Shown here piece after piece: positions 45,843-58,004 of a stretch of DNA of 64,000 nucleotides. The notes under the pieces were generated by a model. It saw nothing but the letters and a program-made list of their open reading frames with translations. It ran no database searches and was not told the DNA's origin. A program made the translations under genes and the position numbers. The stretch is from assembly GCA_963662155.1 (NCBI GenBank), contig OY759261.1, positions 35,935,022 to 35,999,021 on the forward strand, written 5' to 3'. The DNA comes from Lamellibrachia columna (Eukaryota > Annelida > Polychaeta > Sabellida > Siboglinidae). Positions within the stretch are counted from its first letter, which is position 1. Every line of letters starts with the position of its first letter.

Positions 45843-45892
<50 letters not shown>
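45791..45892. repeat. (AT)n microsatellite stretches
   Basis: Two AT runs (45794-45806 and 45848-45890). GTCAAAAGCCCT-type motifs flank them. Confidence 0.85.
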
Positions 45893-45894
<2 letters not shown>

Positions 45895-48800
45895 TTATCT
45901 GATATTTTACCCCTGGATCAAAAGCCCTGTTATTCTATATTATGTTAAATAGCCACATTGTAGTGTAATGAACATAAACATTTTGATTTACCAACATTTA
46001 GTTCCCTGGAGTATATTGAACATGGTAAGTACATTCATAGTCATGAATTGATTCATATCATAGTCATTGACTCATTCACATTCATAAGTTCGTTCAGTAC
46101 CACTATATAGCATATAGAGATTCACTTCCAATGTGTGTACATTTGTTTTACCATTTTGTACGTGAATAGTCGGAGAATGTGCTAGTGATTGGACTTGACA
46201 TGGAGTTTACCTGGTTAGTATGGTTTATGTTTGATTTTAGCCTACTATACTGGTTTGTTTGTTTGTTCAGCCGTGACGGCAGCATCAGACACGGCCGTCC
46301 GACGTTGCTCACTTGCAATACTCACGCAAAATCAGGCGCAACTGAAAGAAAATATTTCCCACTGTCTCAGTAGTGAAGTAAAAGTAGGTGCCACATTAGA
46401 AACGTTATCAGATTGTCATTAGTTTTATTTCTCAGTATCAATAACGACGGACAAGTAACTATGTTCCTGTATCAACTGCATTTGTTTAAGAGGAAGTCTG
46501 ACTCTTGAATGGGAATGCTGCGAATCTAGAGGGAGAAATGCAAAAGAAAGCAGTGGAATGTAATATACCTAATAGTTTGATGCATCTCCATTTGAGAGTC
46601 GTGCAAGAATAACTGTCACAACATTTGAGTTGTATAATAAATTATGACTTTTACCTATAACGGTTGAATAACCCAATGAAAATTATAGTGTTGTACATAT
46701 TTTGACAGGTAATTATAATACGAAGCCAGTGATGGCTCAATGTTGGGTCTGGACAAAGATGTTCTCTTCTACGTACGTTACCCCCTCAGTCTGAATGATC
46801 GCAACAAATGGTGGCGCCACATAATGGATAATCGAGGTCAACAGATCAGTGAAGTATCGCCCTCTAGGGACTAGCTTCCCACTCAATTCGCGCATTATTT
46901 CCTTCCTTCTCCGATAGGTTCAAAGGGAAATGCACAAGCATAAATAGGTAAGATGGTTTAACTTTTAAATAATAACATCCCAATTTCGTTTCAATTTTTA
47001 CAGAGTCCAGTGACATTGTATATAAATCATTATTATTCATCGCAGGTACTAATATATGTAGTAAACAATATTGTCATTAGTTTACGTTGAAGATGCTGAG
47101 CGATAATTGTGGGGAAGGTGCTAAGTAAATGGCACCGCGCTGATGATGCAGGCCAGCAAAAAGGAACTATTTCTATGCTATGTACAGTGCAATATAGAAC
47201 TAAACCATAAGGTGTAGATAAAAAATTGCGCACTTAACACGTATACTGATCTGTGTAGTTTTTAACCTGTTTAATAGAATATGCCTTTAAAAAAAATCTT
47301 AAGACGTTTTGTAAAAGAAATCAATATACCGAATCATTAACAGCTATTTGATCTATACAATGCAAAAAAAAATTAAAACAGTTGTTTTGAGTGAAAAACT
47401 TACGAATATTGAACGTCCGAACCATGTCACCCAATTTGCATCTTTGTTCCAATTATTTTAATTTTTTTTATAACAATCTGGCTTTTCATACGCTCTATAA
47501 AACACATACACATATACTTGTATTGAATATATAACGTTAATGTAGTAATTTTTCTCATATATTTAACACATTTTAATTATTCTTACTTTTATGACAAGAC
47601 TTGCTTGCCACATGTCTACCACAAAAAGGGCGATTATTGTCACATTGTCAAGAACGAAACACACGTCAGCTGATGCTCAATAATAATGCAAAGTCGTTTT
47701 TTATCAAGGTATTAATATCATAAAAGTGTTCCGTCTTATATTATATGTCAAAATATATTTTGCTCAGACAAGACTCTGTATCGTTATTGTCGTAAACAGA
47801 TGCTGTGGCGTCTCTAATGCGATATGAAGTGAGATTTCAATGGGTTGAAAACAGGAATGGCTTGAAAACTGCGCCGATAACTATATTTACCTACCGTAGT
47901 TGTAAATCTCAACTCATTGAGACTCGGTCACAGTTGTAGCATGGTCCTACATGCTCTAGCCTAGGTAGGATCTGTCCTGTTCATTCAGTACAATGGCATT
48001 ACCCCCATTTGATCTCTCATCCAACTTTTTGCAGATGACATTTATATTTTAAAATTACTTCCACCACCGACTAAAAAAACAAAACAGGGTGGACCTGGGA
48101 CTGACTACATTTTCATGAGTCATGAGTAAAGTACATTGATGATGGCTAAGTATGAATACATTGCTAAAAGTTACGATTGAGTATGAGTATAAGTACAATT
48201 ATATCTTGCATGATATAGTAGTAATGATGGATTTTTAAAATAAACAATATAAGCAATTCCAATTATCTCTTGAAAATCACTTTCAATCCCATAATGGATT
48301 TGAACCTTTTTATAAATGAGGTGTAAAATTGCCACTGTGCACAATAAAATGTTCTTGCCAATCTAGATATGGGTCCATTAATGTTTGGGGATGGGGTGGA
48401 TTAGCAACTACCAAAGTGAAGAATGACCCTTTCATTGTGGGCTTCGTGGCTTCATTACACAAACAAACCTGCATTGGTAACACAACTGTGGATATTAACT
48501 GGGGGTTTCTGACTGGAAAGAGAACCAAAAAATTATGCCTGTTTCCGTCAATGTGCAGAAAAGTAACAGTTGTTAATGGTTTGATAAATGAGAAGTTAAA
48601 TAATGTTTACAATATCATTGAATAAATACTCACATGTACTTGTAATGTACTCATAATATGTGAGTACATTGAACATGAGTACAAGTACGAGTATGAGTAG
48701 ATGACCATAATTTATATGAATATGCGTTCGAGTACATTAGTGCCGAGTACTTTGTTTGGGCATTCCATCTCACATCAACCAAGGCATGTTGCGCTCATGG

Positions 48801-49345
48801 TTTTGAATTGAACTAAATGTTTACCAATTAAGCCACAGAACAATATAACCACGCATATGGATTCCCTATTCAATTGGCTTGATGCTGAACAAATATTTCA
48901 GATGGATGCATTTTGTGTTTTTATCTAATCTAAAGATTACAACACAATATCAAACTACATAGGGGTCAAATCAACCCCCATGGTCAAATAGAATGTCCTT
49001 AAATGTTAACCAATGAATAAGTAGCTATACCTGAGCTCTTCTGTAATTATTAGAATTACAAATATGTATGTTATATTTTCGTGCACCTGGTATACAAATT
49101 GTCCTTTGTCCTATCATTCTTGAATTTTGCAAAGATAACCTGTACCAATATGTCCACACATTCAGCCAATTTCAGTTAAGTAGCTTGTAAACTCCTGAAG
49201 TTAAAAGGACCTGAAAAAATAATGCATTACAGACAAAATGTGCATGCTAATCTTTGTCTTTTTGCAGAAGTGATCAGGTGTAGCTATTTATTCATCGGTT
49301 AAAGTTTAAATAAATTTTGAGACATGAACTATTTGACCATTGGTT
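45893..49345. other. No recognisable gene
   Basis: Candidate small exons (46270-46382 between TTTGTTCAG and AAA/GTAGGT; ORFs at 48310-48625) have no family resemblance. The remainder is AT-rich spacer. Confidence 0.45.
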
Positions 49346-49349
49346 GACT

Positions 49350-49690
49350 TGATATGGAATGACCCATTTGTTATATTTCTATATATCAACCCAAGAATGT
49401 TATTTACATTTGAAGCTGCAATACCAAGCTGCTTTCATATCAGCACTTAGTGTTACTCCTGTCATTTTCTTTTATAGTAGTACCTAGAACAGTATGTTAT
49501 GATTTACAGGGATCGACAAATTCCAATAAATGAATTACATCTGTCATTTTTCAGACCGTTTAATTTATGTCTAGATCATCTCATATATGTTGTTTCTCAC
49601 CTTAATTTTTAAGCTTTCTACAAACTTTGATATCATCCACAAATGTCAGTACATTGGTTGTTATGTTATCGTCCAAGTTTTAAAACATCA
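49350..49690 (-). pseudogene. CR1-type reverse-transcriptase remnant
   Basis: The minus strand with many stops shows DDNITTNVLTFVDDIKVCRK (the YADDTKL block), then a line equivalent to DLDxL...KMTDVIHLLEF, followed by VLGTTIKENDRSNTK. The order matches CR1 downstream of YADD. Heavily decayed, so boundaries are approximate. Confidence 0.5.
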
Positions 49691-51000
49691 CCATTTACTA
49701 TGACTTCTGTCAGTCAGCCATTTTTCTATCCAGTTGATTTACAGGACTGGGGTCTATTACAATGCAAAGCAAAAGATTACTATTACTTAGTTTAATTTTT
49801 ATTACTATTACATGCTGAAGGGAATATTATATTATTATTACATTTCAAGCTATTACTATTAGTATTACATTTTCCATCGGAATTGTTAATCACTAAAATT
49901 AAGTGATTGGTGTATAATTAATTAAATTACAATTAACTCATAAATTTCCCAACTGAAATTAACCTCACACAATTCCAATCGGATGTAGATGTTTCATATA
50001 TTCATGGAATAAAACAGAAAAGCAAAGTCACTGTCGCATAAATAAGTTTGATTATCTCATAGTGGACACTGCTTGGTGGACAGTTAATTATTGGTTCAAG
50101 GATAGAATGTTGTTTACACTTTTGGGCAATAGTGTGCAAACTAGCTTCCAATTGAGAAAACTCAGAAAAGTTGGTATAAACCCCTGGATTTTGTTCAAAC
50201 GTTACCCAGCATGACAGACTGGCAGCTAGGGTTGGGAGATGGCAATGACTGGTTGATTCAGATGTTAAAGACTGTTTAGTGCTGGAAGCCTGGAACCCTG
50301 ATCATGTTTCAGTGAATGAATGAATAGGCTTGTGTGAAAAGGATAGATGGCAGGTAGACCTGGCTTCAAATGACAAGTTATCCATGCAGCAATCACACTG
50401 CCACAGTGTCTCCTGATAATAGTGCTAAAGTTTATCGACTGTCATAATTACCATACTAAACTATTTTATCACCACTGTTGGGAAATAAATAAATAAATCT
50501 GCATGTGAAAGACTGAACCCGATGCTTGTCCAAGTCCCAAATACAGAATTTTTTGTCTGATTATTTTCAATGAAATTAATTTTGGTGTGATTGAAATGTT
50601 CAATTTTAATAGCAAAGTAGTTGCTCAATTACTATTACTTTGTTTTCTATTACTATCACATTGCACTATTACTATTACTTGAACAATTGTAATCATTACT
50701 ATTACATATTACTATTACACCAGGCCTGGACTTGATTATGCCATCCCCGATACCGTGGTTTTTTTTATTTAAGAGGTAATCTTTGATGTGGCACTTTTTC
50801 GAAAGCTTGGTAAACATTTTATTAGATAATATCTCCTGGTGATCTGTCATCTATCCATTTAGTGATTTGTTCCAAAAACATAACATATTTTTATTTTGTT
50901 AAGCATGACCGGCCTTAGACCGGACAGGTTGACGTATATTGGCCTACATGAAAACTAGTGTCAACATCAACGTAAATATTGAAATAGTAATGGTTGGCTA
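49691..51000. other. No recognisable gene; ATTACTATT-rich
   Basis: Patches of TATTACTATTACT occur at 49785-49870 and 50630-50720, about 850 bases apart. No gene. Confidence 0.5.
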
Positions 51001-51008
51001 ATATTAAC

Positions 51009-51087
51009 CAGGGTTAAAAAAATAATTATTTTTTATCAAACAAATCTGATTTTTAAATTTTTTTTTTTTTAAATCTGGTATATAGAT

Positions 51088-51151
<64 letters not shown>

Positions 51152-51804
51152 ACTCTTTCAAATATGTTCTATTCAAATTGATTTGGGTACTTGTCTTAAT
51201 GGAGGGTACATGATTTTTGCTTACATAAAGACATTAGACAATGTCCACAAAGCCTCACTGCTTGTTGCATAATGAAAACGAAAACATGATCTGTGGCTGT
51301 AGCTGTGATAGTTATTGTTTGCTGAGAGGGTGGATTAGCACCTGTGCAGGGCTCTGTGTATTTTAAGGGTATCTAACCAGACTGCAAACTGGTACAGTAT
51401 TAGACAGTTGTAGCCCAGACTGTCTCACTTGAGTCAACATACATAATTGGAAACAACTAGCACAAGCTTCTGACAAGTTTGTGTGGCTTAACTGCACTCA
51501 GAAAGGGAATGGCTCAAACATACACAATGTTGTAACACATTTGACTGTCAGGCTATCTCGTGACAATACAACTACACAGGTGTGCGCACATTGTGCTTTT
51601 GTATTAAAAACCACACAAAACTTTGTTGATATTGATGCTTGTAACTAATTATTTATGTTAAATTCATATAAATCAGCGATTACAAAAATCGGAAAAAAAT
51701 TCATAAATCAATGATTTTTATTTTTTTTAGAGTGGTTTAAAAAATTATTTAAAGCAATTATTTATATTAAATGATTTAAATCAAACATTTTAAAAACAAC
51801 CTTG
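51009..51804. mobile_element. Non-autonomous hAT-type element, copy 3 (older)
   Basis: The ends CAGGGTTA...CAACCTTG are mutated versions of the family termini. The flanks ATATTAAC / ATGTTAAC are an 8-bp duplication with one change. Interior as in copy 1. It contains a (AT)n tract at 51090-51144. Confidence 0.85.
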
Positions 51805-52255
51805 ATGTTAACCCTTCTCTAAGTAGAAGGATATGTGTGTCGTACCGTCCCCCCATTCCGATTCGTAAGTAGATCAAAATATGACTGACTGAGACCCCCG
51901 CCAATATCTTTTAAAAGCCCACCACCTGTTATTTTTTTACTGTCCTTTCCAATGTTGAAACTGATTTAGGGACAACATTATTTTGTAGTTAAATGTTTTG
52001 TTTAAATAAATGACTAACCCACCTTTGTTGCTACATGTTTTGCCTTGCGCAATGCAATGGTATCCTTCGATCTACAAAAGTGATGTCATCAATATATGCA
52101 AATAATTCGCAAAATTATGCATCATGCAAACAAAAACAAAGAAACTAAATCATAATATTCAATACAAAGACAGTTATGTAATATAATAAAATGTAATGTA
52201 ATACAAATAAAATACGATATTTATGTATCGTATGAATTTTTTAAAACGTCCTATA

Positions 52256-53120
52256 TCTAAACTTACTATGCCCTACATACGTGTGTAACACACCAGGAAG
52301 TCTAACTGAGGCATGACCCCTGTACACGTTGTCCAGGTTTTAGTCTTGTGAATCTCCTTTATCACGCCATCACGCCCATCAGTCAGCCATCATGTTGTTA
52401 TGTTTTAACAGTTTGGATCTGTAGGCCAGACCTCCTCGTTTCGCGGTTAGATCTTGGTTGATGAAGACGGCCTCGCCTTTGTTCGCCATGTTATGCTGCT
52501 TGTTGTTGGGCACGTACCCTGTACACCTCGTACCGGGCCGCCTCGCTCCGAAAACACACAATGGTTGCGCGTTTCCGGGTGCGATCGTTCAGTTCTTCTT
52601 TGGGCCAAGGTGCTGGCTGCGCTCCAGCTGCGCAACTGTCAGTTTCATTCCCATCTTCTCATTCCCTGTGGCGATCACCAGTACACCCTCTTTCGGCCTC
52701 GGGAATGCCCTGGAAGCGGCGGTTGGGATAACGAAAGTGCTGCTCTCGCCTGGTCGCCTCTAGAGTGTCCACCCTGTCTTCTAAGGCACGAATGCTGTCC
52801 TCTTTCAACGCCAACATATCTCTTAGGTTGCTCATGGTAGCGGACATAGTCTTTATGAGAATTTGATCTACATGATCTACTACCGTCATCTCCGAAACCA
52901 GGTGTTTGGACTCAGTGACACAAGGAGACTTACCACGAGCCCGACCACCTTTGTTGGCATTGAAGGAGAGCCGTGCGACGACTTCAGTTTTTCAATTTCC
53001 GCTGTTAAACCCAACAGGATTATGTCACTTATCATGTTAGCTGACATCTTAACTGCGACAATCGGCGTCTGGCGCTCAGTGAAGTGTGACGCTTTGGTGT
53101 AACGCGAACGACAATGCAAT
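52256..53120 (-). pseudogene. LINE ORF1 (coiled coil plus RRM-type), frameshifted
   Basis: The minus strand, from 53110 down: VKMSANMISDIILLGLTAEI and IEKLKSSHGSP, then VDQILIKTMSATMSNLRDML with ALKEDSIRALEDRVDTLEAT (coiled coil), then RYPNRRFQGIPEAE (RNRRFxGIPE start of the RRM-like domain). After a gap come GEAVFINQDLTAKRGGLAYR and KLLKHNNMMAD (C-terminal domain, VxxNxDLTxxR). This is the domain order of L1/CR1-type ORF1 nucleic-acid chaperones. At least two frameshifts and an internal deletion. Its last 390 bases recur at 58005-58375. Confidence 0.7.
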
Positions 53121-53887
53121 GTTTTCGCCGAGAGTTGATTTTTTTAACCATTCCGCCAATGTTTATACTCCGGTAGAAACCTGTTGACCTGTTTCGGTGT
53201 GGGCCGAGACGTCTATGGGGAACCATCCGTGACCCATTCAAACCATTGCTTTTCCAAGATTTTCAAGCCAATACTACATGTAGCAAGCTCGGACCCACAA
53301 TTGTCCCATTTATAGTTTCTTCCTAGTCACAGTGTTAGTGCGCATGTGCATGTGTAATGAGCTCCTCGATGTGAAGTTAAGTAATATATGCACAATTTGT
53401 TTAGTGATACCTTATGTACTTCTATTGCAATAAAAAAATATTATTTTGATCTTTAGATTTGGTAATTAAGTTGGCTGTGTTGGACTATCACAGTTTCAAC
53501 GAGATGTTTTCTAACAAAAGTTCTTGCGCTGAGCAGCTCAAACCAGGTGCAAATAGACAAGGAAGCCATTGGCTTATCAACAGTCAGACAATGTTTTATA
53601 TATGCTTGCCACACACTTGTCAGATAACAATTTTGTTTTATAATTTTTGGCAAAATCAATAGATATATAGTGTAATTAATTTTGTTTTCTGTAGATTTGT
53701 AGATCTGTAGAAGATAAATAGTATGTTACATGCAATTTTTTTAATCATTTAACATATTTATTTATTACTACACAATTCACATCAATTGTCACAGTTTACC
53801 GATAACAATTTTACTTAAACGTTTAGTTTCTTTCCCCTCTGAGAGGGAATGTTTCTAATCACATATACTAGATATGTAATTTAATGT
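53121..53887. other. No gene; short CR1 3' UTR fragment at 53555-53605
   Basis: ACAAGGAAGCCATTGGCTTA is shared with the CR1 3' ends at 57385 and 63570. The rest is unassigned. Confidence 0.5.
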
Positions 53888-54870
53888 CTGTATGTATGTT
53901 GCATGCATGTTAGTATTGTATCTGTTTGATGTAGACGTGTTTCATTGTATGTATCCTTCCATGTTAGTATTGTATCTGTTTGATGTAGACGTGTTTCATT
54001 GTATGTACCCTTCCATGTTAGTATTGTATCTGTTTGATGTAGACGTGTTTCATTGTATGTACCCTTCCATGTTAGTATTGTATCTGTTTGATGTAGACGT
54101 GTTTCATTGTATGTACCCTTCCATGTTAGTATTGTATCTGTTTGATGTAGACGTGTTTCATTGTATGTACCCTTCCATGTTAGTATTGTATCTGTTTGAT
54201 GTAGACGTGTTTCATTGTATGTACCCTTCCATGTTAGTATTGTATCTGTTTGATGTAGACGTGTTTCATTGTATGTACCCTTCCATGTTAGTATTGTATC
54301 TGTTTGATGTAGACGTGTTTCATTGTATGTACCCTTCCATGTTAGTATTGTATCTGTTTGATGTAGACGTGTTTCACTGTATGTACCCTTCCATGTTAGT
54401 ATTGTATCTGTTTGATGTAGACGTGTTTCACTGTATGTACCCTTCCATGTTAGTATTGTATCTGTTTGATGTAGACGTGTTTCATTGTATGTACCCTTCC
54501 ATGTTAGTATTGTATCTGTTTGATGTAGACGTGTTTCATTGTATGTACCCTTCCATGTTAGTATTGTATCTGTTTGATGTAGACGTGTTTCATTGTATGT
54601 ACCCTTCCATGTTAGTATTGTATCTGTTTGATGTAGACGTGTTTCATTGTATGTACCCTTCCATGTTAGTATTGTATCTGTTTGATGTAGACGTGTTTCA
54701 TTGTATGTACCCTTCCATGTTAGTATTGTATCTGTTTGATGTAGACGTGTTTCATTGTATGTACCCTTCCATGTTAGTATTGTATCTGTTCGATGTAGAC
54801 ATGTTTCATTGTATGTACCGTGGTATGTTAGTATTGTATCTGTTTGATGTAGACATGTTACGTGTTACAT
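53888..54870. repeat. 54-bp minisatellite, about 17-18 near-identical copies
   Basis: The unit is ATGTTAGTATTGTATCTGTT, TGATGTAGACGTGTTTCATT and GTATGTACCCTTCC. Copies differ at one or two bases (CACTG, CGATG), so expansion is recent. 54 is 18 codons and one frame lacks stops, giving a 352-codon ORF (MLVLYLFDVDVFHCMYPS repeated) that I regard as incidental. Confidence 0.97.
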
Positions 54871-55070
54871 TTGTTTATCCGATATTTGCGACATCTGTTG
54901 TAGAAGTGTCAGCAGTGTCACTACACGGTCCACTTGTCAACATATTCTGACTTCATCAACACCGTGCCGTGTCCCAAGTAGCACATGCTTTACAATAAGT
55001 GGTCATTCAAAGAGCAAGGCCAGACACACGATAATGACATCATCCAGAGGTGACATTTATTTCGCAAACT
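54840..55070 (+). repeat. Dispersed repeat arm A (inverted copy at 60200-60460)
   Basis: Blocks TAGACATGTTACGTGTTACA, GATATTTGCGACAT, AGTGTCACTACACGGTCCAC and GGTCATTCAAAGAGC recur in inverse orientation at 60200-60400. Confidence 0.85.
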
Positions 55071-55099
55071 TCACATCCAGAAGCTCGCTAAATATACAC

Positions 55100-56085
55100 A
55101 TGTGCACTAAAACCACGAGGAAAATATGTAAATGTTATATATGTGGACCATAGTTTGCTGGAAGTAAATCATTGACTAGACATATCCGCACTCATACTGG
55201 TGAGACACCATTCAAGTGTGATGCATGTGGATCACAGTTTGCTCACAAAGGAAATTTGAAGAGACATATCCGCACTCATACTGGTGAGAAACCCTTCAAG
55301 TGTTACACGTGTGGATCACAGTTCGCTGAAAGTGGACCATTGAAGATGCATATCCGCACTCATACTGGAGAGAAACCCTTCAAGTGTGACATGTGTGGAT
55401 CACAGTTCGCTGAAAGTGGACTATTGAAGAGACATATCCGCACTCATACTGGTGAGAAACCATTCAAGTGTGATACATGTGGATCACAGTTTGCTACAAA
55501 AGGAAATTTGAAGAGACATATCCGCTCTCATACTGGTGAGAAAGCCTTCAAGTGTGACACTTGTGGGTCACAGTTTGCTGAAAGAGGAACTTTAAATAAT
55601 CATATCCGCACTCATACTGGTGAGAAACCCTTCAAGTGTGATACGTGTGGATCACAGTTTGCCCTGCATGGACATTTGAAGAGTCATATGCGCAAGCATA
55701 CTGGTGAGAAGCCCTACAAGTGTGACACATGTGGATTACAGTTTGCTGAAAGTGTAAATTTTAAGAGACATATCCGCTCTCACTCTGGCGAGAAAGCCTT
55801 CAAGTGTGACACTTGTGGATCACAGTTTGCTGTAAGTGGATCATTGAAAATACATATCTGCACTCTTACTGGTGAGAAAGCCTTCAAGTGTGACACTTGT
55901 AGATCAGTTTGTTGAAAGAGGAACTTTGAAGAAACACATGCGCACTCATACTTGTGAGAAATCCTACAAGTGTGACACGTGTGGATCACAGTTTGCTGAA
56001 AATGGAAAGTTGAAGAGACATATGAGTACTCATACTGGTGAGAAAACTGAGAAGTGTGGCACGTGTGGATCACAGTTTGCTTAAA
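55100..56085 (+). pseudogene. C2H2 zinc-finger exon, about 11 fingers, decayed
   Basis: An 84-bp (28-codon) unit encodes FKCDTCGSQFAESGxLKRHI followed by RTHTGEKP. The first finger (about 55130) has TAG (55151-55153) where others have CAG. Eight fingers follow in one open frame (55172-55915); in the eighth the last His is Leu (HICTL). A two-base deletion near 55905 shifts the frame. Two more fingers continue in the new frame (55916-56084), and the last unit ends TTTGCTTAA (Glu to stop). Fingers with TGEKP linkers bind DNA in transcription factors; the variable positions (HKGN, ESGP, TKGN, ERGT, LHGH) differ between units as in such proteins. No start codon, regulatory domain or splice acceptor is evident. 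The 8-finger frame could still be an exon of a shorter protein, but the flanking breaks favour a pseudogene. Confidence 0.8.
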
Positions 56086-56139
56086 GAGGAACTTTGACGA
56101 GACATATCCGCACTTGGTGAGAAATACTTCAAGTATAAC

Positions 56140-56545
56140 ATTTCTTGTGCTTATTTTGCTCTGCTCTGATAATTTAGTGTGACGTGACGTGATATACGTA
56201 GGCGTGATATATGTAGATTACAGTTTGTCAGTAGTGGACATTTCAAGTAATCTGTCCACTCATACTGGTTATAAACCATTGACATGTGACGCATGTGGAT
56301 TACAGTTTGCAGGTAGTGGATGTATCAAATGTCATGTTCGTACTCACTCTGGTTAGAAGCCAATCAGGTGTGACAATTGTGGGTTGAAGCACGTCTGGAA
56401 TAAAAGCTTCAAGAGACATCTCCACTTTCAATACTGAGTAGAAACCTTGTCAGTGTAACACTTGTGGGGCGCAATGTTGTCGTTCTACTACATTAGCCGT
56501 TCACATTCTGCGGAGAAATCCTTCAAATGTGAGTAATAGGGAGGT
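56140..56545 (+). pseudogene. Degenerate zinc-finger units
   Basis: Four further 84-bp-type units with stops and shifts: a Y-x-x-x-CRLQFVSSGHF block, LTCDACGLQFAGSGCIKCHV, IRCDNCGLKHVWN and a CNTCGA remnant, ending GGAGAAATCCTTCAAATGTGAG. A copy of that last piece is at 57588-57655. Confidence 0.7.
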
Positions 56546-57236
56546 CCTTTAAAAGGAAGTGTTGGTTATTAGGCAAAGTCAATCGCCCTACAATGTTTTT
56601 CTATCTGGTTGTTGCTGTAGTAGGGGCGAAGATCTCGTTCATCAAAAGCTAAAGTATTTTCATGAAACGTGAAACCTTACAAAAACGCCATAAACAGAGC
56701 AATAAACACGTATTTCGTGTCTGTATGCATTCTTACATGTATATCACTAAAGTTACCTGACAATAACCATGTAAAAGTATGAAATTATTACCTTTTTGTC
56801 AGAACGCATGTGCTTGTCAACATTTGTATATAACCGGATGTTGTTGTGAGCGAGAATACCAAGCGGGAATCCCGTGGATCTATATAAGGTTACGCTAAGA
56901 ATTGCCGTCTGCTGGCCATGGAGTTACATCATTAATCATGCCCCTATAAACTACTAACTTACTAATGGGTGTTTTATTTATGTCTGTGCGGCTGGCCCAT
57001 TCTGGCCTCATTCTACACGAAATCGCGTTTGATCATGTGACCCAAAGGCAACATCACGTGCACAGTATGGCGGCTAATTGTGAAATGTTTTCTATGTCAC
57101 CGATAAAAGTACTCATAAGTAATTATTTGGAGCACATTTCTTCAGTTTCTTGACGCCCAAGTGTCGGTTGTATGTCACAGAATACACATGTGAAACGGTT
57201 AGTGCGTATTGGTTTTAAAACTTAAGTTATTATTTT

Positions 57237-57450
57237 CTCACAGAGGACAATAAATGAATGGAACAAATTGTCTACAGATTGTGTAACTGCTAGCAGCGTG
57301 AATATGTTTAAAAACAAGGTTGACACATATCTCAGGAGGGCGGGTTATAAGTAGATGAACATTGTTGGACTCTCGATAAGCCAATGGCTTCCTTGTCCAC
57401 TTGCCATCTTGGCCTTTGGCTTGGATGGCAAATCTTGTTAAATCTCTTGT
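57237..57450 (+). pseudogene. CR1-type LINE C-terminus and 3' UTR
   Basis: The plus strand: QRTINEWNKLSTDCVTASSV, NMFKNKVDTYLRRAGYK and stop. Then the 3' UTR ACTCTCGATAAGCCAATGGC, TTCCTTGTCC, GGCTTGGATGGCAAATCTTG and a short tandem CTTGTTAAATCT tail, which marks the CR1 3' end. Confidence 0.8.
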
Positions 57451-57461
57451 TAAATCTATTA

Positions 57462-57487
57462 GTTCCGTAGCCAAATGGCTACGGAAC
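57462..57487. repeat. Perfect inverted repeat, 12-bp arms
   Basis: GTTCCGTAGCCA-AA-TGGCTACGGAAC, placed about 10 bases after the CR1 tail repeats. Confidence 0.85.
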
Positions 57488-57587
57488 TGCCAAAATGGCG
57501 CTTTAGCAAATGCCCGTCAAGATCTCCGCCCCTAGGCTAGCTCAAGAGTGGGGCGGATGACTCTGCCTATAGTTGGTTATCCGTTCA

Positions 57588-57655
57588 CACGCGTACACTT
57601 ACTGCAGAGAAATCCTTCAAATGCGAGTAATAGGGAGGTCCTTTAAAAGGAAGTG
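57588..57655. repeat. Duplicate of 56497-56565 (zinc-finger end)
   Basis: GAGAAATCCTTCAAATGCGA and TAATAGGGAGGTCCTTTAAA with AGGAAGTGTTG occur at both places, separated by about 1.09 kb that includes the TA-flanked element. Confidence 0.85.
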
Positions 57656-58004
57656 TTGTTGGTTGGTGGCGCCGGCAACCACCAACGTGATGTCAGAGCC
57701 ATATATATCTACGAAGGGCTTTGTGTGATGTCACAACGGCGAAGTAAGTACCACCTGTTGATCAGATGTTATATTGGTGGCGCTCCTAATGAGCAATCTG
57801 GAACTACTGAAAACAGCGCCCCTGGTGCCTAGCAACCGAACTATCACGAGTATGCCCTATGGAGTATAGGGTTCAGCATACTGCATGAATTACTACGCAC
57901 AAGTGCCTTGTGGTGAAAACATTGCCAAAAAATCCTTCCGCCTATTAAAATCATCTAAAAATCCTCAGATCCACAGATGATATTATTTTTTTAAATTACA
58001 CATA

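Larger units (their letters stand above)
56623..57532. mobile_element. TA-flanked DNA element carrying a CR1 3' end
   Basis: GGGGCGAAGATCT at the left and its inverse (one mismatch) AGATCTCCGCCCC at the right, bounded by TA on both sides. 910 bp. Inside is a plus-strand CR1 C-terminus (57237-57450). There is no transposase frame. The 13-bp repeat is short, so the boundary is provisional. Confidence 0.5.

Noticed and set aside
46270..46382. Possible small exon (after TTTGTTCAG, before GTAGGT)
   Set aside because: The frame is open and hydrophilic, but there is no recognisable family and no partner exon.
48310..48625. ORFs on both strands, 72 and 98 codons
   Set aside because: No motif, no splice context that joins to a neighbour.
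53892..54950. 352-codon ORF
   Set aside because: It is the 54-bp minisatellite read in a stop-free frame. No start context, domain or splice signal beyond the repeat, and the inverted copy at 60200 lacks it.
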